From positions 1-37,249 of the IMG/VR virus record IMGVR_UViG_3300000101_000054: 37,249 nt of DNA; one strand, 5' to 3'. The position numbers and the translations under genes are program-made. The notes under the pieces are model-generated. The model was not told the DNA's origin and searched no databases. It saw nothing but the letters and a program-made list of their open reading frames with translations. Position 1 is the stretch's first letter. Each line of letters opens with the position of its first letter. This document shows positions 1 through 7,663 of the stretch, in pieces. This stretch comes from a virus.

Positions 1-422
1 TAGACAGTGAAGACTTTTTCTATACTGTCACTTCTGTTGATTCGGTATCTCCTGGCGTATATGATGTTACTTTCCAACCACCTCTAAACAATGATTTGTA
101 TCTGGGTGCACAGAATGTAAACTTTCATCAACGTTCTCAAATTACTACTTCATCTCATACCTTTGAGTATGTGGGTGCAGGTACTAACACGTTCACTGCA
201 ATACCTCAGAATGGTGGTATACCAAGTCGACAACGTGAGGTAGTATTCGATTCTGCAACCCAAGAAGGTCTTGTGGTATTCACAAGTACGGATCAGTTGG
301 GTGACTTCCGTATTGGTGCAGACTTAACAATTAACAGGGCAGCAGGACGTATTGAAGGTGAGACCTTCGAACGATCCCTGTTTGCTATCCTAACACCTTA
401 CATACTGGCTCTAGAGGGTTAA
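1..422 (+). CDS. Virion structural protein, C-terminal part (5' end outside window)
   Basis: The reading frame is open from the left edge (first full codon at base 3) to the TAA at 420-422, so only the last 139 residues are seen. The visible part is beta-rich, Ser/Thr/Gly-rich and has no membrane segment. A stretch around SSHTFEYVGAGTN followed by AIPQNGGIP resembles, from memory, virion structural proteins of T4-like marine phages encoded just upstream of the neck genes. It lies 6 bases ahead of another small structural gene and is probably co-transcribed with it as a late gene. The exact role (fibre, baseplate or whisker) cannot be told from this fragment. An ATG/TTG start inside the window is unlikely because coding continues upstream in the same frame. 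Confidence 0.75.
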   Translation, partial: DSEDFFYTVTSVDSVSPGVYDVTFQPPLNNDLYLGAQNVNFHQRSQITTSSHTFEYVGAGTNTFTAIPQNGGIPSRQREVVFDSATQEGLVVFTSTDQLGDFRIGADLTINRAAGRIEGETFERSLFAILTPYILALEG

Positions 423-428
423 TAAACA

Positions 429-797
429 ATGGCAATTCCATTAAATACTTTCAAAACATCTACCGCACTCCTAGCAGACGTTGGTGGTGGATTAACTGGA
501 GACTCAGACGTTGTTTATACTTGTCCGAACGGCATTACTGCAATCGTTCTAATGGCTCAGGTTGCGAACATCTCTGAGACAGACATTAATAAAGTCACTC
601 TACAACATCACGACACAACCTCAGATGTGAAGACGGAACTTGTAAAGAACTTCGAAGTGCAACCCAATGATGCAGCAGGGCTGATCACGGGTAAACTAAT
701 TGTGCAACAGGGTAATAAGATCCGTTGTTTCAATAACAGCACCGCGGCGGGAAATACAAAGTTCACGTTCTCTTATCTGGAGTCCCTAAACGGATAA
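429..797 (+). CDS. Small virion structural protein
   Basis: The predicted protein is 122 residues, soluble and beta-rich, starting MAIPLNTFKTSTA. It follows the previous gene by 6 bases and precedes the repeat protein by 5, so the three look like one late operon. The pattern of a short N-terminus, then VYTCPNGITAIVLMAQVANI, resembles small structural proteins commonly found beside fibre genes in T4-like marine phages. That similarity is from memory and is not a domain hit. It has no catalytic motif, signal peptide or cysteine-rich region. A capsid- or fibre-associated decoration role is plausible, but the function is unknown. Confidence 0.7.
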   Translation: MAIPLNTFKTSTALLADVGGGLTGDSDVVYTCPNGITAIVLMAQVANISETDINKVTLQHHDTTSDVKTELVKNFEVQPNDAAGLITGKLIVQQGNKIRCFNNSTAAGNTKFTFSYLESLNG

Positions 798-802
798 AGT
801 AA

Positions 803-3229
803 ATGGCGATTAAAAGACTCAATCAACTCAGCGGAAAGATACGGGCAAGAGATCTAGACAAACTAGATTCAGATCGGTATACGTTTCTTGACATCTCTCA
901 AGCAGAACCCAATGCGGGTCTGCCTATTGCTGATGGTGCGGTCTTTTCATCGACTGTTTCCGGTACTCGTAGTTTCACCTCACAACCTCTCCTCAACGGT
1001 ATAATCTTTAGAGGAAACGAATTAGATTCTGCGAAGGGTGGTAGTGAGAGGATGCTCCTTGCACTCCGTAATCCCGGCATCAATGACTCGGTAGGACTCA
1101 TTAGTCTACGAGAACTGATAGGTGATAGCGGCGGCGCAGATACTCTACATGCAGTAGTAACCAAGGGTGACTCTACATCTTTAGCAATTACTATTGGTGG
1201 ACTGCGTCTTACCGGTGCAGAGTCGGACGGTGGAACAACAAGTCTTCTGGTTCTGAATGAACTGACAGATAGTGTTGGTCTACGTTCGTTTGCGAGTCTC
1301 GCAGATGCGGCAGGACTTATATCTCAGGGTGACCAGATTACCGCTGGTGGTCTTACAATTACAGGTGTCGATAGTAACCCTAATACGACAACTGTACTGG
1401 TTCTTGATGACTCTACAGACAGTGTTGGTAAGAGATCCTTCCAATCACTTGCGTCAGATGCCGGTCTCATTGCACAAGGAGATGCAATTACCGCAGGTGG
1501 ACTCCAACTTACCGTTGCGGATAGTGATCCAACTACTACCAGTATTCTAGTATTAAACCAAATTACAGACAGTGTAGGTATTCGATCATTTGCATCTTTA
1601 TCTGATCTGGGTGCAGATACATTACAACAGGTCACTGCTCGTGGTGACTCTACTAGTCTTGCAATCACAATAGGTGGTTTATCCCTAAGTGCGTTAGACT
1701 CAGATCCTACAACTACAGAGTTGTTGGTACGTAACCTTCTGACAGACAGTGTTGGTAAGAGATCATTTGGGTCTCTCGCAGAAGATGCAGGTCTTATCGC
1801 ACAGGGTGATGCGGCATCTATCGGTGGATTACAACTTACCGTAGTAGATAGTGACGCTACCACTAACACAATTCTGGTGTTGAATGAAACTACAGATAGT
1901 GTAGGTAAGAGAACCTTCAACTCACTTGCAACCGAAGCAGGATTGATTGCACAGGGTGATGATATCAATGCAGGTGGTTTGACCATATCTGCAAGAGATA
2001 GTGATTCCGATACTAACCAGATCCTTGTTCTCAACTTAAACACTGACAGTGTAGGTATCCGATCATTCCAGAGTCTTGCGTCAGAAGCAGGACTGATATC
2101 CCAAGGTAATAATATTACTGCGGGTGGTTTGACAATCTCTAATCTAGATTCTGACTCTGATACTAACCAACTCTTGGTTGTCGATCTAAACACTGACTCG
2201 ATCGGTAAGAGATCATTTAAAGACTTAGCAGAACAAGCAGGACTGGTTGCACAGGGGGATGATATCTCTGCGGGTGGTCTTACGATCGCACAAGCAGATT
2301 CAAACGCCAACACCAATCAGATCCTCGTACTGGATTTAAACACCGACAGTGTTGGTAAAAGATCCTTCAACTCCTTAGCAGATGCAGCAGGACTTATCAG
2401 TCAAGGTGATGCAGTCACTGCGAATGGATTGTCGATCACTGCAAGAGATAGTGATTCTGCGACTGATCAAGTACTTGTATTAAACCTCAACACAGACAGT
2501 GTGGGTATACGTTCATTTGCAAACCTTGCAGATGATGCGGGACTTATCTCACAGGGTGATAACATCCGTGCAGGTGGTCTGACGATATCACAGATTGACA
2601 GTGATTCTTCACGTACTATTCTAGTATTAGACCTCGCGACAGATAGTGTTGGTAAACGTGACTTCGCAAGTCTTGCAATCGAAGCGGGATTAGGTGCGGA
2701 TACATTACAGATCGTAACTGATCGTGGTGACTCAACCACCAACTCAATCACAATTGCGGGTCTATCCATGACTCAAGCAGAGAGTGATGGTACCACCACA
2801 AGTCTTCTGGTTCTTAATGAACTTACAGATAGTGTTGGTATTAGATCCTTTGCAAACCTTGTTGATGATGCGGGTCTTGGTCAAGATACCTTACAGTCTG
2901 TTACAGACCGTGGTGATTCTACGACCAATCAAGTATTCTTGAAGGGTGGTATTACTGCAAACAATCTACCTGTCAACAATACAACTACCACTGTACTTGT
3001 ACTAACCTCTGCGGATAGTGTTGCACAAAGAACCTTTGCATCCCTCTCTGCAACTGAAGTAGACAATCTACAAGATGTTACGGATCGTGGTGACTCGACA
3101 GATAACGATATCCTTATCCGTGCATCTTTGAATGCAGACTCAGTAAAGGCAAACACAGGATTCTTTGATACAAACAACAATCAACTAATCATTTTTGATT
3201 CCGCAGGCGCAATCCTGTGGGGGGCATAA
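803..3229 (+). CDS. Repetitive fibre-like virion protein
   Basis: The protein has 808 residues, most of it a tandem array. About twelve copies of a ~50-residue unit are visible, each with a TDSVG(K/I)RSF core, then SLA..AGLI.QGD, then AGGL(T/Q)(I/L) and DSD, ending LVLN. A second module, (A)DTLQ.VT.RGDST, occurs five times in variant form and is typical of fibre proteins of marine T4-like phages. The first ~110 residues are unique and probably form the attachment part. The last ~50 residues are also unique. Its place before gene 13 corresponds to the fibre/whisker genes of T4 (gp10-gp12, wac), but it is not recognisably any of them. A long open frame on the opposite strand is a by-product of the repeats. 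Role as an elongated fibre or whisker is inferred. Confidence 0.8.
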   Translation: MAIKRLNQLSGKIRARDLDKLDSDRYTFLDISQAEPNAGLPIADGAVFSSTVSGTRSFTSQPLLNGIIFRGNELDSAKGGSERMLLALRNPGINDSVGLISLRELIGDSGGADTLHAVVTKGDSTSLAITIGGLRLTGAESDGGTTSLLVLNELTDSVGLRSFASLADAAGLISQGDQITAGGLTITGVDSNPNTTTVLVLDDSTDSVGKRSFQSLASDAGLIAQGDAITAGGLQLTVADSDPTTTSILVLNQITDSVGIRSFASLSDLGADTLQQVTARGDSTSLAITIGGLSLSALDSDPTTTELLVRNLLTDSVGKRSFGSLAEDAGLIAQGDAASIGGLQLTVVDSDATTNTILVLNETTDSVGKRTFNSLATEAGLIAQGDDINAGGLTISARDSDSDTNQILVLNLNTDSVGIRSFQSLASEAGLISQGNNITAGGLTISNLDSDSDTNQLLVVDLNTDSIGKRSFKDLAEQAGLVAQGDDISAGGLTIAQADSNANTNQILVLDLNTDSVGKRSFNSLADAAGLISQGDAVTANGLSITARDSDSATDQVLVLNLNTDSVGIRSFANLADDAGLISQGDNIRAGGLTISQIDSDSSRTILVLDLATDSVGKRDFASLAIEAGLGADTLQIVTDRGDSTTNSITIAGLSMTQAESDGTTTSLLVLNELTDSVGIRSFANLVDDAGLGQDTLQSVTDRGDSTTNQVFLKGGITANNLPVNNTTTTVLVLTSADSVAQRTFASLSATEVDNLQDVTDRGDSTDNDILIRASLNADSVKANTGFFDTNNNQLIIFDSAGAILWGA
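1141..3110 (+). repeat. Tandem ~150-bp coding repeats in the fibre-like gene
   Basis: The repeats show at DNA level as recurring GACAGTGTTGGTAAGAGATC-like cores, for example near 1420, 1747, 2348 and 2648, spaced about 150 bp apart. Copies differ mostly at third codon positions and at the K/I choice after DSVG. The spacing is enlarged where a DTLQ..VT.RGDST module is inserted. Such arrays can change length by recombination between copies. Confidence 0.85.
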
Positions 3230-3232
3230 ATA
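3225..3232 (+). promoter_or_regulatory. T4-type late promoter before gene 13
   Basis: CATAAATA differs from the T4 late consensus TATAAATA by one base. It overlaps the stop codon of the fibre-like gene and ends 27 bases before the gene 13 start, the same arrangement as the perfect copies elsewhere in the window. Recognition by the phage sigma gp55 is inferred. Confidence 0.6.
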
Positions 3233-3259
3233 GTTAGAACACTAATTGGAGCAAGATAA

Positions 3260-4009
3260 ATGGCAGCGGTAACATCACGGGACACTCTGATTGACTATTG
3301 TCTTCGCCGTCTGGGTCAACCTGTTATAGAAATAAATGTTGACACCGATCAGGTGGAAGATCGTGTGGATGATGCGTTAGCCTTATACCGAGAGTTTCAC
3401 GATGATGCGACAGTACGTATCTTTATGAAACACCAGATAACGCAGACCGATATTGACAACAGTTATATTCCGATATCAGCTGACATACCGGTCATCACAA
3501 GAGTCTTCCCATTCGGACATATCATGTCTTCCGTCAACATGTTTGATATTAAATATCAATTAATGTTGAACAGTATGGGTGACTTCTTACAGTTCTCGGG
3601 TGGTATGTCATACTACTACCAGTTAGAACAGTATCTAAACTTCCTTGATAATATCTTGGAAGGACAACCCATCACCACATTCTCACGTAATCAACGAAGA
3701 CTTTATCTACACGGTAACTTCGAAGACGAAGATCTGAAGGTAGGTGACTATCTTATTGCAGAGGCATATCAGTGGGTAGATGGTAATTCATATAACGTTT
3801 GGAATGATGTATTCTTGAGAGATTATACCACACAAGCAATCAAACAGCAATGGGGTGCAAACCTTATTAAGTTTGAAGGTGTGCAATTGCCTGGCGGTGT
3901 GACGATGAATGGTCGTCAGATATACGAGGACGCTACCCAAGAACTTCTCAGACTAGAAGAGAAGATGCGGTTAGAGTATGAGTCTCCACCTGACTTCTTC
4001 GTGGGGTAA
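3260..4009 (+). CDS. 13: Neck protein gp13
   Basis: The protein has 249 residues. Its N-terminus, with SRDTLIDYCLRRLGQPVIEI followed by D..EDRVDDAL..Y.EFH, is the recognisable start of T4-type gp13. In T4, gp13 and gp14 form the neck that seals the packaged head and accepts the tail. The start ATG follows a GGAGCA ribosome binding site at a good distance, and a late promoter lies just upstream. Gene 14 follows after 3 bases, and gene 15 overlaps gene 14, giving the conserved 13-14-15 order. Length is somewhat below T4 gp13 (about 309 residues), as is usual in the marine T4-like group. Family assignment is firm from sequence and synteny. Confidence 0.92.
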   Translation: MAAVTSRDTLIDYCLRRLGQPVIEINVDTDQVEDRVDDALALYREFHDDATVRIFMKHQITQTDIDNSYIPISADIPVITRVFPFGHIMSSVNMFDIKYQLMLNSMGDFLQFSGGMSYYYQLEQYLNFLDNILEGQPITTFSRNQRRLYLHGNFEDEDLKVGDYLIAEAYQWVDGNSYNVWNDVFLRDYTTQAIKQQWGANLIKFEGVQLPGGVTMNGRQIYEDATQELLRLEEKMRLEYESPPDFFVG

Positions 4010-4012
4010 TGA

Positions 4013-4891
4013 ATGGCTGTTAACTCCTATTTCACGCAGGGAACCCATAACGAACAGGCACTCTATGAAGATATAATCATTGAGTCCCTGAAGATATATG
4101 GTCAAGATGTATATTACATCCCCCGTGAGCTTGTCCGCAGAGACGGTATCTTCCAAGATGACTCGGTGAGTCGTTTTGAAAATGCGTACAAGATAGAAAT
4201 GTATGTAGAGAATACTGAAGGTTTCGATGGAGAGGGTGACCTCTTCTCGAAGTTTGGTATCGAGATCCGTGACGCAGCCACCTTTGTGGTGTCACGTAGA
4301 CGATGGTTGAATCAGGTAGGACGTTATGAAAACGAACCTGGCGTAAAAGAGTTCTACCGTCCGAGAGAGGGTGATCTAATATACCTCACACTTTCTCAGT
4401 CTATGTTCGAAATCACACGTGTAGAGACAGAACAACCTTTCTATCAGTTGAAGAACCTTCCTGTATTCAAGATGCGTTGTGAACTCTTTGAGTATAATGA
4501 CGAAGACTTTGATACCAATGTGGGTGAAGTCAACACCATCGAAGAACTTGCATACGCTGCAAAGATCAGTATACCTACAGGTGTCACTTTTGAGATTGGT
4601 GAAGAGATTCAACAAAACAATGGTACATACACGATGGTTGGTGAAGTTGGTGATCATGATGATGCCAACGGTCTTCTGTATCTGATCCACTCTGGTGCAA
4701 CGGATGGTGAGTTTCATAACTGGACTACTACCGCAAATATAGTAGGTCAATCGTCCGGTACAAGTGTTACACCATCCGGTTCTCCTGTCGTACAAGATCT
4801 ACAAGACGGTGCGATGAATGATGATTTTGATACAATTGGGGATGGGTTCTTGGACTTCTCTGAAAACAATCCATTCGGAGATCCTGAATAA
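4013..4891 (+). CDS. 14: Neck protein gp14
   Basis: The protein has 292 residues. The N-terminal pattern YFTQGT..EQ.LYED, then LKIYGQDVYYIPRELV, is characteristic of T4-type gp14, which joins gp13 at the head-tail neck. A C-terminal insertion of roughly residues 188-265, rich in Gly/Thr/Asp and beginning FEIGEEIQQNNG, is not in T4 gp14 as I remember it. It looks like the beta-rich inserts that marine T4-like phages carry in neck proteins. The end is acidic and ends NNPFGDPE. The last base of its TAA stop is the first base of the gene 15 start codon, so translation of the two is probably coupled. Confidence 0.92.
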   Translation: MAVNSYFTQGTHNEQALYEDIIIESLKIYGQDVYYIPRELVRRDGIFQDDSVSRFENAYKIEMYVENTEGFDGEGDLFSKFGIEIRDAATFVVSRRRWLNQVGRYENEPGVKEFYRPREGDLIYLTLSQSMFEITRVETEQPFYQLKNLPVFKMRCELFEYNDEDFDTNVGEVNTIEELAYAAKISIPTGVTFEIGEEIQQNNGTYTMVGEVGDHDDANGLLYLIHSGATDGEFHNWTTTANIVGQSSGTSVTPSGSPVVQDLQDGAMNDDFDTIGDGFLDFSENNPFGDPE

Positions 4892-6177
4892 TGTTTGGTA
4901 ACCATTTCTATCATCAACGTATACGATCTGCGGTTGCAGTATTCGGTTCTCTTTTTAATAACGTAAACGTTTTAAGAAAGAACTCTAGTGGTGCAACCAT
5001 ATCTCAGGTCAAAGTACCTCTATCCTATGCACCCGCAAGAGATTTTATTGCACGTATTGATGCAATGAACAAATCAGGCGAACAGGGTGAACGTAAGATT
5101 GCAGTCAAGTTACCTCGTATGTCTTTCGAGATTGTTGCGATGAACTATGATGCACAAAGACAGTTGCCAAAAGTAAATAACTGTGTTATACCGTCCTCAA
5201 CATTCGGTAAGTCTACACAAGTGTTTACCCCTGTCCCATATAACATCAACTTCCAGTTGAATATATACGCAAAGGGTCAGGACGATGCACTACAGATCGT
5301 TGAACAGATACTACCTTACTTCACACCTTCTTACACAATAACCATGAGACCTCTCGAAGATTTCTCTGGGGTTAAAGAAGATGTACCTGTAACATTACAG
5401 GGGATTACTTTCTCAGATGACTTTGAGGCGGCACTAGAGGCAAGACGTACAGTAATTTATACCCTCGACTTCGAGATGAAGGTCTCGATGTACAAGGCAA
5501 TAAATCCAGCTGCGCCTATCATTACACAATATGACATAGACAACCTCCAGTTAAATGGAGACGAGTTGTATGGTATTCAAGACAGCGCAGCAACTGCATC
5601 ACCTCTTGCAACATCAACACTAGAGGACACGCCAGTTACCATAGAGAACTTCCAAATGGTTAATGTACCATTGGACACACATGGTTTCGCCTTGGGTACT
5701 AACACCGCAGACAATGGTACTGCGACAGTAACATATAATAAGTTGATAACAAGTGCTTCAGGTGTAATAGTTGCAACAGGTGAATATAAGTACACACCTG
5801 ACAGTAACTGGAACGGTACTGATACGTTTGATATCGATCTTCTCTTTGGTGACAGTTCGTCTCCGATGAAGTTGACTAAGACAGTTACGGTTGCGGTGGG
5901 TGCAGTACAGGATGTTATTGCAACAACCCTTGGTGCGTTCAGTGTGACTGCGGGAACTCCAGAACTAATCAATGTGTCGACTAATGACAATTTCTCTAGT
6001 CCAGTATATGGTATTGTGAGTACACCTTCAAAAGGAACAGTAACAATCAATTCAAGTACGGGTGTTGCAACATATACCGGTACACTTGGTCAATCGGGAT
6101 CAGATCAGTTTGTGTATAGAGTCACACCAACTGGCGGAATCTCTGAGAATGTGACCGTAACCCTTACTGTTAGTTAG
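4891..6177 (+). CDS. 15: Tail completion / sheath stabiliser gp15 with Ig-like extension
   Basis: Residues 1 to about 225 match T4 gp15: MFGNHFYH..IR at the start, VKVPLSYAPARDFIAR, and the signature QIVEQILPYFTP.Y..TM. In T4, gp15 caps the tail and contacts the neck. T4 gp15 is about 272 residues, whereas this one has 428. The extra ~190 residues look like two bacterial cadherin/Ig-type (tandem-95-like) domains. The first runs from LEDTPVTI to about 335 with the hallmark YTPDSNWNGTDTF. The second, about 336-428, has NDNFSSP, SKGTVTIN and GSDQFVYRVT. There is no stop or frameshift between the parts, so this is a genuine fusion. The extension would sit on the outside of the neck, which is inference. 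Confidence 0.9.
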   Translation: MFGNHFYHQRIRSAVAVFGSLFNNVNVLRKNSSGATISQVKVPLSYAPARDFIARIDAMNKSGEQGERKIAVKLPRMSFEIVAMNYDAQRQLPKVNNCVIPSSTFGKSTQVFTPVPYNINFQLNIYAKGQDDALQIVEQILPYFTPSYTITMRPLEDFSGVKEDVPVTLQGITFSDDFEAALEARRTVIYTLDFEMKVSMYKAINPAAPIITQYDIDNLQLNGDELYGIQDSAATASPLATSTLEDTPVTIENFQMVNVPLDTHGFALGTNTADNGTATVTYNKLITSASGVIVATGEYKYTPDSNWNGTDTFDIDLLFGDSSSPMKLTKTVTVAVGAVQDVIATTLGAFSVTAGTPELINVSTNDNFSSPVYGIVSTPSKGTVTINSSTGVATYTGTLGQSGSDQFVYRVTPTGGISENVTVTLTVS

Positions 6178-6185
6178 TATAAATA
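6178..6185 (+). promoter_or_regulatory. T4-type late promoter before the first tail-fibre gene
   Basis: A perfect TATAAATA starts 1 base after the gene 15 stop codon and ends 29 bases before the next start codon. It probably drives the fibre island and, by read-through, genes 16 and 17. Confidence 0.8.
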
Positions 6186-6214
6186 ACAATACAGATTCTT
6201 GAGGAAGAATAGAG

Positions 6215-7651
6215 ATGGCAGGTATAAAAATTAGTGAACTGGATCAGCTGCTAGGAGCGAATGCTTCTGACTCCGATCTTCTCGTAATTGTGGACGAAAG
6301 TGCGAAGAAAACGAAGTATATCACCTTCGGGGATCTTCTCGCATCTAACATTGACAGTGCGAACAAAGCATCGACTGCATTGATTGCGGGCGCTGCGAAG
6401 AAGGTCTTTAGTAAGGCCGGAACTTCTGGCGATCTCTTCGTCATGTTCAAAGAAAACCAAACTGGTGCCGATTCGGTTCAATGTGATGCAGGTCTTACCT
6501 TTGATCCTAGTACAGGAAAGTTGACCACTGATATTGCTGGTAATGCAGACTCTGCCACGTTTGCATATACTGCTGGTGTCGCGGACTCTGCGAACTTTAA
6601 CCTAACTTCCTTGAACGATGTCACTGATAACTTCGGTGGTTTGGTTGCTGGTCAGATCCTCAAGTATGACGGTAACAAATGGGCCAACGCAAACGATGAA
6701 CAGGGTGCGGCAGGTTCAGGTGTTATTGCAAGTCAAATTAACACAGTTTCTACGACAACTGACGCATCTTTCCTTATTCCTTTCGTTCAGGCGGCAGGTA
6801 CAGACTCGGTTGGTGTTGATGCGGGTATAACATATAACCCCTCCACTGATACACTTGTTGTTGCGAGTCTTGTGGGTAATGCATCCACTGCGGATCTTGC
6901 ACTTGTCGCGACTGCTGCAACAAATGCACGTGGTGTCATCGCAGATAGTGTTGGTGCGGTTGGTTCGTTCTATCCTCTATTGAGAGGTGATCATAATTCA
7001 GGTGGTGACAGTGTAGACTTCACTACAAACTTGTCCTATGAGGCATCAACAAGCACCTTCTCCTCAACATACTTCAACGGTGATGGTTCTGGTATTACTA
7101 ACGTTGCTGCACTTAGTGCAACCAATGCAACTAACGTACAGATCAATCAGGCAAGTGTAGACGCAATATACTACCCACACTTTGGTGGTTCACTTTCGGG
7201 TAATGATGGTGTCGAGGTACAATCTAAGTTCAGATTAAATCCTGGCGTTCATCACATATCATACCTAGACAGCGCTGCGAAGTTCTCACTAGGTCTAGAC
7301 AGTGACTTCAGTATTGATGCAGGTGGTATTCAGTACTCATTTAAAGTAACCAATAACGGTTCGGGAGACTATACATTTTCAGATCGTCAAAATGTATTCT
7401 TCCCTTCTCCGGAGAACGATCCCGTCTTATACTTGCGTAGAGGAGACACATATCGTTTCGACTTGACAGCATCGGGTCATCCGTTTGAGATCAGGGTTTC
7501 TAATGGTGGTGCAGCATACTCAACCGGAGTAACAAACAACTCAGTAGAAGTAGGGTCAGTTTTATTCGCGGTTCCTATGAGTGCCCCCTCAACTTTATAC
7601 TACCAGTGTACCAGCCATTCCGGTATGGGTAACACGATAAACATCGTATAG
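6215..7651 (+). CDS. Tail fibre / adhesin with cupredoxin-like C-terminus
   Basis: The protein has 478 residues. The N-terminal ~45 residues, MAGIKISELDQL..ANASDSDLLVI..E.., repeat in the next protein and look like an attachment module. The middle has repeated fibre elements of the type DAG(L/I)T(F/Y)(D/N)PST..L (about residues 88-100 and 204-215), one followed further on by FNGDGSGITNV. This is a common pattern in marine phage fibres. The last ~75 residues (YLRRGDTYRFDL, HPFEIRV, then YYQCTSHSGMGNTINIV) resemble a plastocyanin/cupredoxin fold, including the Cys...His...Met order of a copper site. A start with GAGG upstream and a late promoter support expression as a virion protein. Receptor binding or fibre structure is inferred. 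Confidence 0.8.
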   Translation: MAGIKISELDQLLGANASDSDLLVIVDESAKKTKYITFGDLLASNIDSANKASTALIAGAAKKVFSKAGTSGDLFVMFKENQTGADSVQCDAGLTFDPSTGKLTTDIAGNADSATFAYTAGVADSANFNLTSLNDVTDNFGGLVAGQILKYDGNKWANANDEQGAAGSGVIASQINTVSTTTDASFLIPFVQAAGTDSVGVDAGITYNPSTDTLVVASLVGNASTADLALVATAATNARGVIADSVGAVGSFYPLLRGDHNSGGDSVDFTTNLSYEASTSTFSSTYFNGDGSGITNVAALSATNATNVQINQASVDAIYYPHFGGSLSGNDGVEVQSKFRLNPGVHHISYLDSAAKFSLGLDSDFSIDAGGIQYSFKVTNNGSGDYTFSDRQNVFFPSPENDPVLYLRRGDTYRFDLTASGHPFEIRVSNGGAAYSTGVTNNSVEVGSVLFAVPMSAPSTLYYQCTSHSGMGNTINIV

Positions 7652-7663
7652 GAAAATAGTTAA

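Noticed and set aside
1324-2316. A 330-residue open frame on the reverse strand
   Set aside because: It mirrors the tandem repeats of the fibre-like gene; its composition is a simple shadow of that gene and it has no ribosome binding site context.
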